From: Delphinapterus leucas
Lineage: Eukaryota > Chordata > Mammalia > Artiodactyla > Monodontidae
Assembly (NCBI RefSeq): GCF_002288925.2
Contig: NW_022098008.1
Span: 8,155,442 to 8,219,441 of the forward strand
Length of the DNA stretch: 64,000 bases
Reading direction: 5' to 3'
The notes under the pieces were generated by a model. That model did not search any database. It saw nothing but the letters and a program-made list of their open reading frames with translations, and was not told the origin of the DNA. Positions 23,573 to 34,609 of the stretch are shown one piece after another. A program made the position numbers and the translations under genes. Each line of letters begins with the position of its first letter. Position 1 is the stretch's first letter.

Positions 23573-24034
23573 CCTTTGGCGGTCCCTCTGTGAGAAATAG
23601 GAGACTATGCCATTCTACTAAAAAGCCATGTTTGCTTTACTAACAACACATTATACCCTGCTACTCTGTTTTCATGCCTTTTTGTGTACTTAATAAATTT
23701 TCCTTTAAATGCCAAATCATATGTAATTTTCTGAGATCTTTTGACCATCAGATAAACTCAACTATATAGTTCCTAATCACACTCATGACTCACTGAGGTA
23801 CCATCAGTGTGACAGCCAGGACCAAGTCTACCTGCACATGGGCAATGTCAGCTGTGTGGACTGTTTCTTGGTTGACAGCAAACATTAACACATCATCAGC
23901 TGGAAGACTGCACATTTACTGAAATGTGGGAAAAAATGGAAATATTACAATCAACGAAAAGTGGTGTTTGTGTGTGTAAAATAAGATGTACTGATTAGTC
24001 TTTAAGTGCTCTGCATCCTTACTCCTCAAAAGAT

Positions 24035-24175
24035 GGTTTGTGGCTCAGAGCAATTGATGTCCCATGGAAGCTGGTTAGAAATGCAAAACTGCTGGACCCC
24101 AACCTAGACCCACGGCCTCAGAACATTAACAAGATCTGCAGGTGATCTTGTGCTCAATAAAGTGTGATAAGTTGT
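24035..24175 (+). mobile_element. hAT-Charlie DNA transposon fragment (MER20-like)
   Basis: 'ggttagaaatgcaaaactgc' (24072-24091), 'cctagacccacggcctcaga' (24103-24122) and 'atctgcaggtgatcttgtgc' (24134-24153) match the MER20 interior in order. Confidence 0.58.
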
Positions 24176-24228
24176 ATTATAAATGGCATTGGCCTCAGAG
24201 CTGTGAAGTGTATTACGCTAGAGTGAAC

Positions 24229-24258
24229 ACACACACACACATGCACACACGCATGCAT
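24229..24258 (+). repeat. (CA)n microsatellite
   Basis: Short imperfect CA repeat with ATGC interruptions. Confidence 0.85.
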
Positions 24259-24394
24259 GGATCATGGGGACAATAGGATGACTCCCCTCCCCACTCCTCT
24301 CTGCATCCTGGAGCCCCAGCACACAGGACAAGAGGAAAGAGCCTCTGAGGGTTATTCCATTCATCAGAGGAAGTGTGATGACAAGGACAGATTA

Positions 24395-24770
24395 GGTATC
24401 TCAGCCCCAGTTGCACATTAAAATCACCTGGAGATGTTTTTTAAAAATACTGGTTCCAGGCTTCCCTGGTGGCTCAGTGGTTGACAGTCTGCCTGCCAAT
24501 GCAGGGGACATGGGTTCGTGCCCCGGTCCGGGAAGATCCCACATGCCACGGGAGCGGGTGGGCCCGTGAGCCATGGCCGCTGAGCCTGCGTTCCCGAAGT
24601 CTGTGCTCCGCAACGGGAGAGGCCACAACAGTGAGAGGCCCACGTACCGAAAAATTAAAAAAAAAAAAAAACTGGTTTCTGGTTCCCACCTTCAGAGAGT
24701 CATTTGGTTTGGGGCATCCATGTTTTTAAACACTTCCTAGGTGACTATGGGTGGGGTTTCTGATGCAGTG
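24395..24770 (+). mobile_element. hAT-Charlie element split by a CHR SINE
   Basis: Left half 'gttgcacattaaaatcacct' (24410-24429) and right half 'aacacttcctaggtgactat' (24729-24748) are the two arms of a MER3-like palindromic hAT element. The insertion at 24459-24671 separates them. Confidence 0.58.
24459..24671 (+). mobile_element. CHR SINE
   Basis: Near-complete CHR SINE: 'cttccctggtggctcagtgg' (24461-24480), 'gggttcgtgccccggtccgg' (24512-24531), 'ggccacaacagtgagaggcc' (24622-24641) and a poly(A) tail. Flanked by related 'aatactggttcc' and 'aaactggtttc'. Confidence 0.95.
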
Positions 24771-24834
24771 GGGGACAGAAGATCTACTTGTGAAGTGAGC
24801 TGCTTGTGAGCTAGGAACAGAGCTGTCAAGCTCT

Positions 24835-24990
24835 CCTGTGAGCACATGAATCCTCACCGTTACTCTCAGGACCACTACATAAATACGTTCAAATTTAGGG
24901 GCAGGAAAGAGAAAGAGGTTGGATAGTGTTTAGAGACACCAGGAGTCAGGATCTGAGTAGCACACCCAGGACTCCTGATCTGATTTGATT
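24835..24990 (-). mobile_element. MIR SINE fragment
   Basis: 'catgaatcctcaccgttact' (24845-24864) and 'gatctgagtagcacacccag' (24950-24969) follow the reverse complement of MIR with gaps. Confidence 0.45.
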
Positions 24991-25600
24991 ACTCCTTGAG
25001 CCTCAGTGCTCTGCTCTATTAAATGGGCTTAAAAATAATAACTGCCACCTGCCCTCCTCTGTCCACATTTCCTGGGATTCTGAGTTTACAAAGATGCTCT
25101 TTATGGGATGAAACTTATTAATTGTGCTACACAGATACAAAAGCATGCTCATTTTTGTACACATTTTTAGAATTATTCTTGGAATATTTTATCTCTTGAA
25201 AGAGGTACTGATTATTTATAGTTAAAAGAGATTGCCTCCTACTTTATATCATTTGAATCTGGGTAGACAACCTAAAATCAAGAGCTTTCAGACTGGGTTC
25301 CTTGAGACACTGGGATTTACTAAATTTGGATTGAAGTATGACTAGCTTTTTTTTTTTTTTGGTGATTTGATTTCCACACTTTAAATTTATGAGCGGATAT
25401 TTTATTTGAATTTAGTTTTTTCTTCTTCTACTTCAAAATTGTTTCCATATTATGATGACATCATGTGGGTCTGTGTAAAGGAAGCCTAAAATTACACCAG
25501 AAAATAAGCAGTCAAAATATTGCCACTAATGGGCAGAATATTTGGAATAGCATTTAACTATTTTGGTGTTATTATCAGTTTTTTCTGAGTTAATCTAAGT
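24991..25600. other. Unassigned
   Basis: About 610 bp, AT-rich toward the end, with a T-run at 25347-25361. No gene or repeat recognised. Confidence 0.4.
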
Positions 25601-25735
25601 ATTTTTTTATTGTATATATATGGGAGGTGTATACATATAATATTGATAGTATTTGCTTTTCCATGTAATTAAAGAAGCATAATTTAAGTTTCATACATGT
25701 ATATGTATACACATATATATGTATATACATGCAGG
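25601..25735. repeat. AT-rich, alternating TA/TG sequence with inverted repeats
   Basis: 'tatatatatg' runs and a dyad: 'catgtatat' at 25696-25704 and its complement 'atatacatg' at 25723-25731. Confidence 0.7.
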
Positions 25736-26320
25736 AACACTTGTGTTCACAGATGGTAATTTTGAAGAGGTGGTGAACTTCTGCTCTTTTAAAAACCTCT
25801 CAGGTTGTCAAGGTCATAGATATAGAATGAACACCTCTGTTCCAGCTGATAGCTTGTAAATATGAAGACATGGGGTGTATTACATTATTACTGGAGCAAG
25901 AAGACTTTCTTCATGTATTCTAACTTTGAAATGTCTAACCATCTGAGTGGGTTACAAATGTTAACAACAATCAACCAGACTTTTGAAGCAGAAAAATTAC
26001 TTGCACTGAAGCTACTGACAACAGACATTTTATTCCAAAAGGATAAAATATTCAAAAGTGAGTATGAATGTTGGTGACCCCGCATTTCTTTGCTCAGGTG
26101 TCAATACTACATCTTTGGGAAGTTCCCAAAAGACTACTCCTGCTTGACGACTTATGAGGAAAGGTGGCAGTGATCATTAATCTCATGGGGAAGGTGATGT
26201 GCGTAATGAGAAGAGATCTCTTTGGGAATCTTTACATTGGGAGGTAAAATAGAGCTGATTAGGAGGAAGAAGACGATGCCCCTATATAATCTTTTCTGAT
26301 GTGCGCTCAGTGGTGCGAGG
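25736..26320. other. Unassigned
   Basis: About 585 bp leading up to the duplicated segment; no gene or repeat recognised. Confidence 0.4.
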
Positions 26321-26388
26321 ACCACTTTCCAGAACTGAGCCTTAAAGGTAAGTTAGCTCCCTTGGGACAGTTAAGCAACTTTGTAATC
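26321..26388 (+). repeat. Exact 68-bp direct duplication, copy 1
   Basis: From 'accactttccagaactgagc' to 'aagcaactttgtaatc'. Identical to 27489-27556, while the flanks of the two copies are unrelated. It contains a splice-like arrangement: acceptor-like 'ctttccag', 15 nt, then donor-like 'AAG/gtaagt' (26346-26354). Not a repeat family I recognise. Confidence 0.93.
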
Positions 26389-26476
26389 TGCATTTTAAAC
26401 ATTTTAACATTACCTCAAATCCAAATGTATGCTCTTGGAAGTGAAGACAATCTTAAGATTAAAAGCAAGAAGCCCA

Positions 26477-26645
26477 GGGAGTTCCCTGTCGGTTCAGTGG
26501 CTAAGACTCTACGCTTCCAGTGCAAGGGGCATGGGTTCCATCCCTGGTCGGGGAACTAAGATCCCACATGCTGCGTGGCACGGCAAAATATAAATGAATA
26601 AAATAAAATCCAATGTCTAATTATTATTATTTTTTTAATCTTTAA
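26477..26645 (+). mobile_element. Short tRNA-derived SINE (CHR relative)
   Basis: Short form ('gttccctgtcggttcagtgg', 26481-26500; 'ggttccatccctggtcgggg', 26533-26552) that ends after the tRNA-like part in an A/T-rich tail. Target-site duplication 'aagcaagaagccca' (26463-26476) and 'aaacaagaagccca' (26646-26659). Confidence 0.92.
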
Positions 26646-26659
26646 AAACAAGAAGCCCA

Positions 26660-27488
26660 AATCTCTTCCCTATGTTGTTAGGGATAACATAGCACAAAAG
26701 AGAGCAGCTTCATGAAAGAGAATGTCCTTGGGCTCATCTACAAATAGAGCGTGAAGGCAACCAAGAGGTTGCAAAGGACCACATTCAACCAACTGAAGTC
26801 CCAGAAAGAAGTGCTAATCAGAATAATGGAGACCTTTTTTTTTTTTCTTTTGTAGATTTTATGGAGAAATGGTAGCGGGTCAAGAGAGATAGGATATGTG
26901 TTGAGGTATATTCTAGAAACAACTGGATGCTACCCATGGTGTTACGGGCTAATTGGTAAATGGTTCTTTCAACCCAAGTAACAAAGAGAAAACAAAGCTT
27001 TGATCACTTCAAAGGAAACCAAATACCACAAATGGGAAAACCTTAAGGACAGATGGAAAAGGAGAGTGTTAGCTTGTGAGGGTGTAATAATAAAGCAGCC
27101 CTTGCAAGACACAATAAAATGAGTCCAAATACCCTATATGCATCCATGGTGTAGGTTTCTGCTGCAGTTCTTCATTAAGGATGGCATCAAGTCCACAGTC
27201 TGAGGGAGATGAAGCCTTTGGCATTGGATACAGAATGTGGTCAACTGAAGAGAAACCAGGTGCAACACTTAAAGGGTGCAGAGTCTTATCAATTTAAGTC
27301 AAGACATTAAAGTCTATGAATCATTAGGATGCTAATTTTTAAAAAGTGGGTAAAAAGACAGCATGAAACATTAGGAAGCATGAAAAGTGATGCTCTGAGA
27401 AGTCCTATCACCTATAAGCCCATTGTTCTGGACATGGTGCCAGATCTCTGTCTGGGTCCAGACTTTGCAAACATACCCTGGATCTTGA
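26660..27488. other. Unassigned, between the duplicated copies
   Basis: No gene recognised. A pyrimidine run ending 'cttttgtag' (26847-26855) looks like a splice acceptor but leads into an in-frame stop soon after. Confidence 0.4.
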
Positions 27489-27556
27489 ACCACTTTCCAG
27501 AACTGAGCCTTAAAGGTAAGTTAGCTCCCTTGGGACAGTTAAGCAACTTTGTAATC
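27489..27556 (+). repeat. Exact 68-bp direct duplication, copy 2
   Basis: Second identical copy, 1,168 bp downstream of the first. The same donor-like 'AAG/gtaagt' lies at 27514-27522. Confidence 0.93.
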
Positions 27557-28834
27557 AGGAAGGTGAAGGAAAAAATTCAGAGATAATGAGGCAAATCTAA
27601 CCCACAATATTAGTACTTCTGTACTGAATTTAGGAATGAATTATGTAATCATCATTTTTTTTAAAAAATCTGTGTCATTTAAATCACTTGAAAAGTCAAT
27701 AGGATTTCAGCATATCAGAGCATAGGACATATTGGCCCAGGGGTTTGATCTGAAATTTTCAGTTGATTGTAGACTTGTGGTTTCAGTGTGAAAGGAAGAG
27801 AATTTGATTAAGTTTGTAAAGAGTTGTTGATAGTTTATCAGAACTTGGCTTATTCACTTGTTATATTTATAAGAGATGAGTAAGCGCTTAGAAGGAATTT
27901 ACATATTAGATTTGTAAGTTTGTCCTGTGGGAGATATGAAATATTTCAGATACATTAAATTTCGAGAGTAGAGTTTTAAAATGCTTAAGGAAATTTAACT
28001 AATGAAGTTTCTAAGTTTGATTGGTTGTTTAGGTGACTTCCATTTGTTTAATCCTATTTGTTTAACTTGTTTAAACAAATATTCATAATCACAAGCAGTT
28101 ATTTTATTTTATACCAAAATTATTAAATTTATTAGTTAAGACAAAATTTGACATTTTAACTTAACAGCTTTAGAAAAAAATTAATTTTCCACATTAAGAA
28201 CTGAGCATTGATTTAAACAAAATTATTCTAAGTAGTCTTTTCTCAGATTAAATCTTTACTAAAATGTCCTTTAAAAAAATCTAAACTATTGTACACCTCA
28301 AATAGACTCAGAAAGAAGTCACATTTTGCTTTGAAATATCAGTAGGGTTGTTTTGGTTTTTTTAAGTAGTCATTTGAAGACTGATCCTAATATTGCAGTG
28401 AATTTTAAAACCCCTACTGCATTGAAGGCTATATTTTTTAGTATCTACATTGCAACCATTCACCTTCCACACAATAATAATGTAATAATGATATTTTTAG
28501 CATTTTGGTTCTTGAAGCACGTCCACTGGCTGTCTAATCAGTGTTTGCTACATAGCAACCAGAAGCAATTTACAATCTGGCTCTTATTTATGTCCACTTG
28601 AAAACTGGAGGCACACGCACTCCACCAGCATCGTTGTCAAGTGTCCTTAGACTGGACAGCTAAAACTATTGCATTTCTAGGAGGCTTTTTTTCCCCCTTG
28701 GGGCTGGAGAGAAAAGCAATGGCTTCAAAAGCTAAAAGCTCTTTAACAAGAAAAGGGTTCAGCACCACATCTAGCATGCAGTAGGTGCTCAGCATATTGG
28801 GATACCCCTACTCTCAACTCCCTGACATCAAGCC
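27557..28834. other. 1.3 kb AT-rich, unassigned
   Basis: AT-rich sequence with no gene recognised. The last 80 bp ('gcagtaggtgctcagcatat', 28779-28798) may be the 3' end of a MIR or L2. Confidence 0.4.
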
Positions 28835-28953
28835 TTTTGTTTTGGCTACAGCACGAGGCAGGTGGGGTCTTAGCTCCCTGACCAGGGATGGAACCTGTGC
28901 TCCGCCACACTGGAAGCGTGGAGTCTCAACCACTGGACCACCAGGGAAGTCCC
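28835..28953 (-). mobile_element. Short tRNA-derived SINE (CHR relative)
   Basis: Reverse orientation: 'ccaccagggaagtcccc' (28938-28954) is the head. Target-site duplication 'cctgacatcaagcc' (28821-28834) and 'cctgacatccagcc' (28954-28967). Confidence 0.9.
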
Positions 28954-28969
28954 CCTGACATCCAGCCTT

Positions 28970-29639
28970 CATTGCCTTATTCCTCCAGGGGAATAAGGAG
29001 CCAAGACGGAAGGCAGGAGCCTTAGAGGGTTTCAGGCAGTGTCTCTGGGACTCAGAAGATGCAGCAATTTAGGGCTTCATGCTTAACCTGCCTCCCCTGG
29101 GCATGCTCAGCCTCTGGAGAACCCACCCCGGGCAAAGCAGGAACACTTTTCTCCAGCACAGTGCCTTTCTTCAAGTTTCTCCCCTCTGGTCTTCCCTGTG
29201 CTCTCAGGGGTCCCACATGTGGGAACCCTGCCCAGTTCACAGAGCCCCCAAGCTCTGGGTCAGGGTCCTTATCTGGATCCCTATACCCAGGGGACCATGG
29301 ATGGGTCTCAGAGGGAGTCCTTGAACCTGTGTGCCCAAGTGGGGTACATGTAAATACTTATGGAGAGAGGATCCCCATTAGAGAACAGCTGCCACCCTGT
29401 TCTCTAAGGGCCCTACAGTCAAAAAGGTTAAGGTCAGCACTCCAGGTACTTCCCAGGTTCTCCCATTGCCAACTCCCCTGACCTCTGTCCATTTCCTGGG
29501 ATCTCTCTGAGCTAGCTCTGCAGGCAAGTGGATGATAAATCAACCCCAACAGAGATGTCAGGGGCTGCCAGGGGCCTCAAGTTACTCTCCAAGACTCAGC
29601 ATCAACTGTACAGCAAGAGAGTCAACCATGGGGTGTGTC
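28970..29639. other. Unassigned
   Basis: GC-richer 670 bp. A plus-strand frame of 140 codons (29059-29481) has no recognisable domain and no supporting splice sites; probably chance. Confidence 0.4.
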
Positions 29640-30045
29640 AGGCAAACTGAAGGAGATGAAAATGTTTCTAGATATACACAGGCTGAAAGAACTCATCACC
29701 AACAGACCTGCACTACCAAACATTTTAAAGCTCTTCAAGCAGAAGGAAAATGACAACAGAAGGAAACTGCAACCTATACGAATTAACGAAGAGTACTGGA
29801 GAGAATCTGTGACCTTGGGTGAGGCAAAGATTTTCTAGATACCATGCCAAAATCATGATCCATAAAGGAAATAAAATTATAAGTTGAACTTCAGCAAAAT
29901 TAAGAACCTCTGCTCTTTGAAATACCCTAGTAAGAGAATGAAAAAATAACCCACAGACAGGAGATAACATTTCCAAGTCACATGTTGGATAAAGAACTTA
30001 ATTTAGAGTATATAAAAGCTCAGTAGGATAATTTGGACGAGACCA
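29640..30045 (+). mobile_element. Old LINE-1 (L1M) fragments
   Basis: 29690-29810 matches the ORF1/inter-ORF region ('ttcaagcagaaggaaaatga', 29733-29752). 29815-30045 matches the ORF2 C-terminal region ('gaatgaaaaaataacccaca', 29936-29955). The jump between non-adjacent parts implies an internal deletion or a rearranged copy. Confidence 0.65.
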
Positions 30046-31014
30046 CACAGTAGGCACCCGAATGTTCGCTGGACTGATGTGCCTTCCATCGCCCTCCACT
30101 CTGGACAAAACCCTTTGCACTGACTCATTGCTCACAGCCTCTGTCCCGCTCCATCCATGGACCAGCCCCGCAGGAATGCAGGGATGTGTCACCACACCCA
30201 CTCTTCATGAGAAGACCCTGCAGCTTCAGGGTGGAGAGGGCTCTTCAAGGTGACAGGGCCAGCCAGGGTCACAGGTAGGACTTGCTGCATTACGCTGCCC
30301 CTTCTGAGCAAGGTGACCAACTGTCTTGTCATTAGCCCAGAAAGTCCTGCGTCCTGGGAAACCTCTCAGTCCCTGAAAATTTGGGTGATTGTCCTACAAA
30401 TGAAAATCCCCAAATTCCCCTCTTCGGGGGAAGCATTCAGAGCTCTGTCCTAAGCCAAAACAAGGGAGTGACCCAGAAGCCTTTTAAAAGTGTGTCATTT
30501 GAAAACACACAGGAAAATCTTTCGTGTGGAAAACTGCTCTTTTTTTTTTTCTTTTTTTGCAAAAGATCAAAGTGGCCCTCTGCCCTTCTGCCAGAGACAC
30601 AGATCACCAGTTCCTCTCTAAGTGGCAGATGTGGCCATCTGGTGGGCGGCCATTTTTGACTCAAGCAGCAGTTGACTTCACATCAGAGTTAAATAAAAAG
30701 TTATTTCCCCTTCAGGCTGTCGTGTTCTCATCCCCTTGTTTCACATAACATCCTCCTCCAAGCCCAGACATGTCTCCCTTCATAGTGAAGCTAATGCTGC
30801 TCCAGTCATGGGGTAACATGGACCCGTTTACAGACCGCCTTGTCTCTGAGCCTTCAGCACCCTCGTGGGATCCTCCAGGGTCTGGGAGAGGCCTGGTTAG
30901 ATCACCAATCCTCAGCCCCTCCAGAGAAAGAGCAGGGCAGGAGCTGGTCTCAGACCCGTCCCCTAACATCTCCTTCCAGTGGGATCATTGTTCTCCAGCC
31001 CCCAGGGATGTTGG
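30046..31014. other. Unassigned
   Basis: About 970 bp; T-rich run at 30540-30557. Chance frames up to 126 codons, one running into the MER5 element below. Confidence 0.4.
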
Positions 31015-31140
31015 AGCCTTTGTTGTCACGACTGGGAGGTTTACCACTGGCGTCCAGTGGGTCGTGGGCTGGAATGCTGCTAACACACCCTACAATGCAC
31101 AAGACAACCCTCCATTGCAAAGAATCCAATGTCAGTGGTG
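31015..31140 (+). mobile_element. hAT-Charlie DNA transposon (MER5-like)
   Basis: 'tgttgtcacgactgggaggt' (31021-31040), 'gctgctaacacaccctacaa' (31075-31094) and 'atccaatgtcagtggtgctt' (31124-31143) follow the MER5A/B consensus. Left end missing. Confidence 0.7.
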
Positions 31141-31584
31141 CTTAGGGTAATGCGGGGGACTCTCAGGGGCTGGTCCTAGGGCATTTAGGGGGCTTTGAAG
31201 ATAACATAAACCAAAGCTTGCACATTTATCACCTTCTCTGATGAAGATTCTCACTGTTTCTGAGAAGGAGAAAAACATCTTCCTTTTAGAGGGAGAGAGA
31301 GGAGAGAGTATGAATTAATAGCAAAAAATTTCAGTCTATAGGAAAAATATATCTCCTACCCATCCCAGGAATTACGATGAATTAGAGCCTAATAAAGGCT
31401 GTTGGCAATGATCTAATGGTGTTGATTATGTCACTGATGGTTTTCCAGCTCTTCTCCCTGTTATCAGTGTGTAATACCCTGGGACTGGGAGAGGAGGGAA
31501 AAAGGATGTTGCGTTGGTGTTGTTTTCAGCAGTATAACGAACTCTCTTTGAAACGTTTTGCAAATGCCCTTTAAAAATGCATTG
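31141..31584. other. Unassigned
   Basis: About 440 bp without a recognised gene or repeat. Confidence 0.4.
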
Positions 31585-32398
31585 ATACATCCACACAAAG
31601 ACTTGTGCCAAATGTTCATAGCAGCATTGTTAATAACAGGCAAAACAATCCAAGTGCCCATCAACTGGTGAATAGATATACAAGATGTGGTATAGCCATT
31701 CCGTACAAGTGAATACTGTTTGGTAATAAAAAGGAATGAAAGGACTTCCCTGGTGGCGCAGTGGTTAAGAATCCACCTGCCAATGCAGGGGACACGGGTT
31801 CAAGCCCTGGTCCGGGAAGATCCCACATGCCGCGGAGCAACTAAGCCCGTGTGCCACAACTACTGAAGCCTGTGCGCCTAGAGCCCGTGCTCCACAACAT
31901 GGGAAGCCACCGCTATGAGAAGCCTGTGCACCACAATGAAGAGTAGCTCCCGCTCAATGCAACTAGAGAAAGCTCGCATGCAGCAACAAAGACCCAACGC
32001 AGCCAAAAGTAAATAAATAAATAAACTTTTTTTCTTTAAGTGGAATGAAGTACTGATACAGGCTACAACATGGATGAACCTCAAAAACATTATGCTAAGT
32101 GAACGAAGCCAGACAGAAAAGAACACATATTGTAAGATTAGATTAATAGGAAAAAAAATTTAAAAAAAAAAGGCAAATCTATAGAAATGGCAAACTAGTG
32201 GTTGCCTAGAGCTGGGAGAGGGGGGACAGGAATGGAAATTCACTACAAATTGGCCTTCATGATCTTTTTGGTCTAGTGGAAATGTTCTAAAATTGAATTG
32301 TGGTGAAATTTGCACAAGTCAGTAAATTTACTAAAAATCATTGAATTACACACTTAAAGCAAGTGAATGTTATGGTATGTAAATTATACCTCAATAAA
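31585..32398 (+). mobile_element. Old LINE-1 (L1M) 3' end, split by a CHR SINE
   Basis: ORF2 C-terminus ('ttcatagcagcattgttaat', 31616-31635; 'caagtgcccatcaactggtg', 31651-31670) continues after the SINE with 'acaacatggatgaacctcaa' (32065-32084) and ends in the 3' UTR 'ttatacctcaataaagct' (32384-32401). The halves match adjoining parts of one element. Confidence 0.88.
31741..32035 (+). mobile_element. Long CHR-family SINE
   Basis: Extended form: tRNA-like head 'cttccctggtggcgcagtgg' (31745-31764), then repeated '...ccacaactactgaagcctg...' and '...cgctcaatgcaactagagaaa...'-type units, ending in (AAAT)n. The host L1 sequence 'aggaatgaa' is repeated as 'tggaatgaa' on the far side (32040-32048), giving the target-site duplication. 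Confidence 0.92.
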
Positions 32399-32489
32399 GC
32401 TCCTACCAAAATATCTATCAGACTTGGAAGGATTTTTTTTCTAATCTTTGGTAGAGAATGTTATAGAAAGAACACTTAATTGGAAAAAA

Positions 32490-32635
32490 AAGACATTCAT
32501 GTCCTCGTCTCGATTCTACCCCTAATTAACTGTGTTACTGAAGGCAAGGCTGATTGCTCCTGGACTCAGTTTCCCAAACTGTAAAGTGACCAGCAACCCT
32601 TGAGGTACTGTCCGTCTCTCATGTTGTGAGATTTG
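32490..32635 (+). mobile_element. MIR SINE fragment
   Basis: 'gactcagtttcccaaactgt' (32563-32582) preceded by 'aattaactgtgttactgaag' (32524-32543) matches the MIR core. Confidence 0.62.
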
Positions 32636-32639
32636 GTTA

Positions 32640-33854
32640 ACTGACTACTCACATTTCAACAGGAAGAGCAGCTCCTACAGCTTAACTCACGAGCATAGGT
32701 CATTGCTTTATAATAATCAAATCACGTTTGAAGCCCACTTCAGTTTATAGAGAGTAGGTGACTGTGCAGATATAAGGCAAGTCCAGGACCACATGGACAG
32801 CTGAGGCACTCTCTCTCCCAAACCCTCCCTGTTAGCCATCAGGAGGGGGTCTGCTTCCTATCACTACCCCAGTCACAGACGAGGGTGTCACAGATGAGGA
32901 TGTCTGCTGTCAGGCCAGAGAAGGGCCAGCGCGGTGTCTTCTCAGTCAGGCACTCATGCCCAAGGGGGTTCCTCTTCCCCTTCCAAGTCGGGCCATGGTG
33001 CCACTTCACCCACTTTGGACAACAGCCTGGGACATGCAACACAAACACAGACCTCATTTCACAAGGCAGGACAGTTGCCTCACTTCACCGGGCTCATCCT
33101 GTTTGGGGGATGATGGATGAAGGTGAGCAAGCAGGATCATCCTCAGGGGAGCTCTCGCCTCTTCAAAGGGTCAAGGACTGCAAGCCTCTCACTATTGTTC
33201 TGTGCCCATATACCCAAAGAGGAACTAGAAAATATCCACCCCACCTATTGGGGGGATTCCCCAGGCAGAACTGTAGTCCCACCAAGTGGGCTGGGACACT
33301 AGAGCCTCCATGTGCAGTTGTACAGGTTGTTGGCTGCACAATGACACCCAGCCAAGGGGACAGGGGTAGGAGGTGAAATCCATCTGTATTCTGCTTGCTA
33401 AGCTCAGTGTCCCATGTACGATGATGACCATGCAGAGGAGGGGCACGTTCTCCTAACTTGAACCAAGACACCTAATTTGAACAAAAACACTCTATGGGCC
33501 AGATGCAGCCCTGCACATCACTGCACTGTGCCCACAGGGCATCAGATCTTGCTCAGTGTCTTCTAGACTCTCAGGAAGGGCTGCTCCTGCCCTCTGCCCG
33601 CAGCCTCCTCTCTGGCTCAGACATGATCTGTTGGTCAAGCAGGACTCAGACACCTCCTGGCTGTTCCGACTCCCACCCCCATCCCCTTCCCTCCCACCGC
33701 TCCATACCCTAATGGCCCCAACTACCCTCCTTCTCCTTCAGTCAAATAGAAAAACCCTCATGTAAATGTTTTCAAATAAACCAATGCCTCTAAGTTGCAG
33801 CTGAGAGCTCTTCATGGTGCAGAGGTGACATAAGACGAGGGCCCTTGTGATGTG
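32640..33854. other. 1.2 kb without a recognised gene or repeat
   Basis: Overlapping chance frames on both strands (longest 163 codons, 32885-33376) with no domain, no splice support and no codon bias I can see. Confidence 0.4.
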
Positions 33855-34010
33855 AGTGCACGGTCTGGCTGGGTGCTAGCGTTGTGCTAGGATCTCAAGG
33901 ATCTCACAGGACAGCTCTTACTCTCCTTATTTCGCAGATGAGAAAACTGAACCTGCAAAAGTCAAACAACTCGCAAAAGCCACCGAACCCAGGGTGGTGG
34001 CAGGTCTAGT
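33855..34010 (-). mobile_element. MIR SINE fragment
   Basis: 'gcgttgtgctaggatctcaa' (33880-33899) and 'ttcgcagatgagaaaactga' (33931-33950) follow the reverse complement of MIR. Confidence 0.65.
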
Positions 34011-34329
34011 CAACTCCACGCCTCCAGGTCCCTTTGATTCCTTAGTAGACTCTCCAGAGTTAGCTTTCCTCTCCCTTTTGTCTTTCAAAACCCACCCAAG
34101 CACCATTCCCACTGAGCACCGCTCAGATGATTCCTCGCCCATGATGACCTTCACAACAAAACCATGTAAAGAGGGTCTCTCCTTCTAAGCTGCTTTTGCA
34201 CTGCCCTTTCATCATGCATCTCATCCCCGTTAGGGACTGTAATCTGGTTACTATTCAGTATGCATCTTTAAAGTGCAAAAGATTAAAAAAAATTTTAAAT
34301 TTTTAAAAATTAAAATAAAACAAACAAAC

Positions 34330-34605
34330 TGATGATTACCAAAGGGGAAAGGTGGGTGGGGTGAGGGGAGATAAATTAGGAGGCTGAGATTAACACATAT
34401 ATACTATTATATATAAAACCGATAATCAAGAAGGAATATTCTGTAATAACCGATATGGGAAAAGAATCTGAAAAAGAATGAATATATGTATATGTAGAAC
34501 TGAATCACTTTGCTGTCCACCTGAAACTAACACAACATTGTAAATCAGCTCTACTCCAATATAAAATAAAAATTAAGTTAAAATAATAAAATAAAATAAA
34601 ATGAG
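34330..34605 (+). mobile_element. 5'-truncated LINE-1 3' UTR
   Basis: 'tgatgattaccaaaggggaa' (34330-34349), 'aactgaatcactttgctgtc' (34498-34517) and 'gaaactaacacaacattgta' (34523-34542), with an A/T-rich tail. Confidence 0.87.
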
Positions 34606-34609
34606 ACAT

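Noticed and set aside
24213..24258. Short protein frame across the CA repeat
   Set aside because: Low-complexity product of a microsatellite.
26847..26860. Splice acceptor leading an exon toward the second 68-bp copy
   Set aside because: Good pyrimidine tract and AG, but all frames meet stops quickly and no partner donor defines a coding exon.
32885..33376. 163-codon frame
   Set aside because: No recognised domain, several overlapping rivals on both strands, no splice or codon evidence.
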